A stretch of DNA of 64,000 bases from Flavobacteriales bacterium (GTDB lineage Bacteria > Bacteroidota > Bacteroidia > Flavobacteriales_F > PHOS-HE28): positions 2,761-66,760 of the forward strand of contig JAGNSU010000010.1 in the NCBI GenBank assembly GCA_017987895.1. The letters run 5' to 3'. The notes below the pieces were generated by a model. That model was not told the DNA's origin and did no database searches. It saw only the letters and a program-made list of their open reading frames with translations. The position numbers were made by a program, and so were the translations under genes. Shown in pieces: positions 60,681-64,000 of this stretch (its first letter is position 1; every line of letters begins with the position of its first letter).

Positions 60681-63002
60681 CTAACGCTCGCGAACGAAAC
60701 GCACGGTTCTCGTCGCCGCGTCCTGTTCTACTTCCAGGAAATATGTGCCTGGAGAAAGCGAGGTCACATCGATGATGCCAGGTCCGTGCAGCGTACCGCG
60801 TTGCACGATGCGACCACCGATATCGCGGATCCGGTAGCGCGCTGCTCCACTGAAACCATCGATCCGCAGCCGGTCACGGGTGGGGTTCGGCATCACCATC
60901 AGTTCGGTGCTGCTATCCGAGCCCACGTCGGTCGAGTTGTCCACGAGGAACACCGCCGGTGGAGTAATGATCGCTGCGTTGAAATCGAAGACGATATGCG
61001 CGATGTTGCTCACCGTCTCGCCGAGTTGCAGTTGTGTGCTAGGTCGCATGCTGAAGCGCACGAAACCGTGGCTCTCTGCCTCGTTGTTGCCGCTATCGGG
61101 CAACAGGATCGGGTCGAAGATGAAGTGGAGCACACCATCCAGCATATACCAATCGCAGGTATGACTGCTGCCCAGGAACTGGAAGGTGGACCACTGCAAT
61201 TGATCGGAGAGCGTATCGACGATCACCACGCGCTCGGCTTGGTAGGTGCCCGTGTTCTGGAAGCGGATGGTGTAGGTGAGGTCCAAGTCATCGGCTTGCA
61301 CTTGGGTCAGCGTGGCCGTGGGCGTATTCAAAAGCTTGTCGTTGGGATCGAAGGATCCGACCACGGTATCGATCACGGTGACGGTGTTGTTCGCTGGTGT
61401 GGTATCTCCGGCCAGCGGATCGATCACGGCTTGGTGGAGCAGGGGAGTGCCGATCGGTACGCTTGGATCGGTATTGAGAGTGACGGCGATAGTCCATTGT
61501 GCGCCCACTGGAAGGTTAGGTAGGTTCCATGTAGCCGTGTTGCCTGTTTGGGTGGCGGGTGCCGATGTGCTGCTCACCCAGCTCTGGTCGCTGTCGAAGG
61601 TGAGCGTCAGGTCCGTGTTCAACACGGTTGTGCCGTCGTTGCGATAGGTGACCCAGATGGGGTTCTGGAAGCCGGGACGAGCCGGCGAAGCAGTGAGATC
61701 AACGCGCAGGTCGTTCACGTTCGGTACCAAGGTGTAACCGAAATGGTTGGTAGAATCCACTTCACCCAAGGCATAAAAGGTGGCGCTATGTTGCGACGGC
61801 GCCATGCTGACCACATAAGGATGGTTGGTCGCTGGGGTCACCGTATAGGTACCTGGCCAGACCCCGCGTTCCCACTGACCAGCGTTGTTGGTGGAGACCA
61901 TGGCATTGCCCGGTTGGATCTGCACATAGCTCGAAGGCATCGGTGCTTCACCAGCATCGAGGACACCATCGGAATCCGCGTCGATGAAAAGCCGGCCGGC
62001 CAGGGCCGCACCCGTGCCCGGACAAACGGAGTTCAGGACCGAGCAAAGGATGGTATCGCCGCCTTGGATGAACTCGCCGGACGCGGACTCCAATGAATCC
62101 GGGACATTCGGGATGCACTCATACCACTCAGCCTCCAAAACACGCAGTTCATTCGGAAGCATGGGCAGGCAACCGCCAGCCAAAGGATCCAAGCGCAACT
62201 CTCGAAGCGTCGACGGCCAGGGCGGGAATTGGTCGATGAAGTAGTTCGAGATGTCGATCAATGTGGTTGCAGAGGGCCAACTTTGGATTTCTACGTTGCC
62301 GCTGTTGACCCCGAGTCGGTCGCACGACATATTGGCCAGGTCCAGAACAAAATGTCCCCCATACATCTGCGATACGTGCATATCCCCGCAATCCCAATTC
62401 GGTGGTGAGATGATCACTGTGTCGGGTGAGAACGCACTCAAACCTATGGTCATCCATTCAATGTAACCGGTGCTGGTCCCACCGCTCATAGAGCGTATCC
62501 CCTGCAGGCTCAGAACATCCAGGGTGTCCTGAACAGATGCAATGCTGAGAGCCAGCGGATCACCGGCCGGCGAACCACTGATGTAAGCCTTTCTAAGCGG
62601 ACTCCTTAGTGCCGGAAGAGCTAGGGAAGGAATACACATCCCAAAGTACATGTTCAGTTCTTTGGCCGCAGGAGGCAGAGCAGGGCAGAACACATCGATC
62701 TCTGCGGAAGGATCCTGCGAGTTCAGTATGACACTTACGTAGGTCGTGGAGTCCAGATATTGAAGGCCGGTCAAGTCGACGTCCAGGCCGGTCAACGTAT
62801 TGTAACTCCAATCCACGGAATCCAGCGTCACGATCCCCACGTGGCTCGTATCCATGATCCCGTTCGCATCCACGATGCCCGGGATGGAGCCGTTCAGCCA
62901 GTTGCGCACCAGCGTGTCGGGGATGAAGACCTGGGCGGTGGCCTGTGGGCTAGTGGTCAGCAGCGTTCCGCAAAGCGCGAAAAAGGCAAGATGGTGTTTC
63001 AT
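60681..63002 (-). CDS. T9SS type A sorting domain-containing secreted protein (LRR-like N-terminus, DUF11-like domains)
   Basis: The ATG at 63002 gives 773 residues with signal peptide HHLAFFALCGTLLTTSPQATAQ. The frame extends further upstream into obgE, which is not credible. The first ~350 residues contain a leucine-rich/internalin-like layout (LRNWLNGSIPGIVDANGIMDTSH-type start; TLDSVDWSYNTLTGLDVDLTGLQYLDS; LRELRLDPLAGGCLPMLPNELRVLEA). A SpaA/SdrD-like B domain follows (GRLFIDADSDGVLDAGEAPM), then CARDB/DUF11-like repeats (GSFDPNDKLLNTP ... TIRFQNTGTYQAERVVIVDTLSDQLQ). The T9SS end is VMPNPTRDRLRIDGF. The gene lies between adk and obgE on the opposite strand. Confidence 0.88.
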   Translation of the reverse strand: MKHHLAFFALCGTLLTTSPQATAQVFIPDTLVRNWLNGSIPGIVDANGIMDTSHVGIVTLDSVDWSYNTLTGLDVDLTGLQYLDSTTYVSVILNSQDPSAEIDVFCPALPPAAKELNMYFGMCIPSLALPALRSPLRKAYISGSPAGDPLALSIASVQDTLDVLSLQGIRSMSGGTSTGYIEWMTIGLSAFSPDTVIISPPNWDCGDMHVSQMYGGHFVLDLANMSCDRLGVNSGNVEIQSWPSATTLIDISNYFIDQFPPWPSTLRELRLDPLAGGCLPMLPNELRVLEAEWYECIPNVPDSLESASGEFIQGGDTILCSVLNSVCPGTGAALAGRLFIDADSDGVLDAGEAPMPSSYVQIQPGNAMVSTNNAGQWERGVWPGTYTVTPATNHPYVVSMAPSQHSATFYALGEVDSTNHFGYTLVPNVNDLRVDLTASPARPGFQNPIWVTYRNDGTTVLNTDLTLTFDSDQSWVSSTSAPATQTGNTATWNLPNLPVGAQWTIAVTLNTDPSVPIGTPLLHQAVIDPLAGDTTPANNTVTVIDTVVGSFDPNDKLLNTPTATLTQVQADDLDLTYTIRFQNTGTYQAERVVIVDTLSDQLQWSTFQFLGSSHTCDWYMLDGVLHFIFDPILLPDSGNNEAESHGFVRFSMRPSTQLQLGETVSNIAHIVFDFNAAIITPPAVFLVDNSTDVGSDSSTELMVMPNPTRDRLRIDGFSGAARYRIRDIGGRIVQRGTLHGPGIIDVTSLSPGTYFLEVEQDAATRTVRFVRER

Positions 63003-63140
63003 GCGTGCGCAAGTTGGTCCAGGTATGGGCGAGAAGGCCGTTGAAGGTAGGTCACTGATGGGACGCCGCCGACCTGATCCGGTTGCTGCTGTCACCGGTG
63101 AAATACCCACTAGTGGGGATATGGCGACCTTTGCCCGCCG

Positions 63141-64000
63141 ATGAATTTCATTGACCATATCCGCATCGAGTTCCGCAGTGGGAAGGGCGGCGCCGGTTCG
63201 CGTCACCTGCGCCGGGAGAAGTACATGCCCAAGGGCGGCCCCGATGGCGGCGACGGTGGCCGTGGCGGCAACGTGATCCTTCGCGGGAACGCCCAGTTGT
63301 GGACTTTGCTCCACCTGCGCTACACCAAGCATGTGATCGCCGGTGATGGTGGGAGCGGTGGTTCCAACCAGCGCAGTGGCAAGGCCGGCAAGGACGTGGT
63401 GATCGAAGTGCCCCTCGGCACGCTCGCCAAGAACGAGGACACCGGCGAGGTGATCTGTGAAGTGATGCACGACGGCGAAGAGCACATCCTGCTGGCCGGC
63501 GGCAGAGGAGGCCAGGGCAACCAGCACTTCGCCACCGCCACACGGCAAACGCCGCGCTTCGCCCAACCAGGCGAACCTGGCAAGGAGCAATGGATGGCGA
63601 TGGAACTGAAGGTGCTCGCCGACGTGGGCCTCGTCGGTTTCCCCAACGCCGGTAAGAGCACCTTGCTAGCCGCCATCACCGCCGCCAAACCGAAGATCGC
63701 CGACTACGCCTTTACTACACTCACGCCCAATTTGGGCATCGTGCCCTACCACGACCATTTGAGCTTCGTGATGGCGGACATCCCCGGCATCATCGAAGGG
63801 GCGCACGAAGGCAAGGGGCTCGGGCTTCGTTTTCTGCGACACATCGAACGCAACAGCGTGCTGCTCTTCATGGTGCCTGCGGATAGCAAGGACATCAAAG
63901 AGGACTATGACGTGCTGCTGAACGAACTGAAGCAGTTCTCTCCTGAATTGTTGGATAAGGACCGCGTGCTGGCCGTTACCAAGTGCGATCTACTCGATGA
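63141..64000 (+). CDS. obgE: Obg family GTPase (3' truncated by window)
   Basis: Essential ribosome-assembly GTPase. The ATG at 63141 starts [47 protein letters not shown], the glycine-rich Obg fold. It continues through [16 protein letters not shown]-type glycine repeats into the G domain: G1 GFPNAGKST, switch region [14 protein letters not shown]3 [17 protein letters not shown] and G4 TKCDL. The frame is open to the last base of the window (286 codons visible), so the C-terminus is missing. It is divergent from the T9SS gene. Confidence 0.96.
   Translation, partial: MNFIDHIRIEFRSGKGGAGSRHLRREKYMPKGGPDGGDGGRGGNVILRGNAQLWTLLHLRYTKHVIAGDGGSGGSNQRSGKAGKDVVIEVPLGTLAKNEDTGEVICEVMHDGEEHILLAGGRGGQGNQHFATATRQTPRFAQPGEPGKEQWMAMELKVLADVGLVGFPNAGKSTLLAAITAAKPKIADYAFTTLTPNLGIVPYHDHLSFVMADIPGIIEGAHEGKGLGLRFLRHIERNSVLLFMVPADSKDIKEDYDVLLNELKQFSPELLDKDRVLAVTKCDLLD

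Noticed and set aside
60681-63590. A 969-codon version of the T9SS gene reading from inside obgE
   Set aside because: The extra N-terminal part is antisense to obgE and precedes a clear signal peptide that starts at 63002.

Overview
The window looks like a chromosomal segment of a G+C-rich (about 60% by eye) member of the Bacteroidota, most likely of the Flavobacteriales/Cytophagales type. The main evidence is the large number of secreted proteins that end in type IX secretion system (T9SS) C-terminal sorting domains. Supporting evidence comes from a PD40/TPR protein, a TonB-dependent receptor with a carboxypeptidase-regulatory-like N-terminus, a PorV/PorQ-like outer-membrane protein, upstream boxes resembling the Bacteroidota -7 element (TAnnTTTG), and the hpt/adk/obgE neighbourhood. 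No rRNA, tRNA, CRISPR array, prophage or transposase gene was recognised.

Layout. 1-2.9 kb: two T9SS cargo proteins, the first cut by the window edge. 3.1-10.3 kb: housekeeping and envelope genes (TPR/PD40 protein, M42 aminopeptidase, membrane protein, GNAT acetyltransferase, GT39-like glycosyltransferase, S9 prolyl oligopeptidase lipoprotein). 10.4-17.5 kb: a small AT-richer lipoprotein gene, a DinB protein, a CotH-kinase secreted protein with a gliding-type sorting domain, and a four-repeat DUF4397 protein. 17.6-26.6 kb: a MerR/B12-binding regulator with the CarH photoreceptor motif, a MORN-type lipoprotein, a GlcD-like FAD oxidase, a secreted protein, a bestrophin-like channel, an SdiA-regulated-like lipoprotein, an MFS transporter and murQ. 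26.7-36.9 kb (all minus strand): a secreted alpha/beta-hydrolase whose nucleophile is missing, a TonB-dependent receptor and three tandem paralogous T9SS proteins. 37.1-39.7 kb: a small secreted protein, a beta-CASP metallo-hydrolase, and a DUF559 nuclease gene enclosed by two copies of a ~158-bp nested-palindrome repeat. 39.7-48.3 kb: an M43 metalloprotease, a Rieske protein, tryptophan 2,3-dioxygenase, another T9SS protein and two small proteins. 48.6-59.4 kb (minus): a 2084-residue cysteine-repeat surface protein, a secreted hypothetical, and an HhH/beta-barrel plus PorQ-like pair. 59.5-64.0 kb: hpt and adk, then obgE (truncated by the window end), with an opposite-strand T9SS gene lying between adk and obgE.

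Working together. Most of the coding capacity goes to exported proteins: about twelve likely T9SS clients, several beta-propeller or PKD adhesin-like proteins, a metalloprotease, a CotH-type kinase and a TonB receptor. The picture is a surface-active, polymer-degrading or particle-associated lifestyle. The T9SS machinery itself is not in the window.

The strongest candidate for something undescribed is the DUF559 nuclease cassette with its paired palindromic flanks (38884-39669). A related nested palindrome without a nuclease lies at 28483-28598. Other good leads are the near-identical sorting-domain DNA shared by tandem cargo genes, the CarH-like regulator with no carotenoid genes nearby, and the apparently inactive secreted hydrolase.
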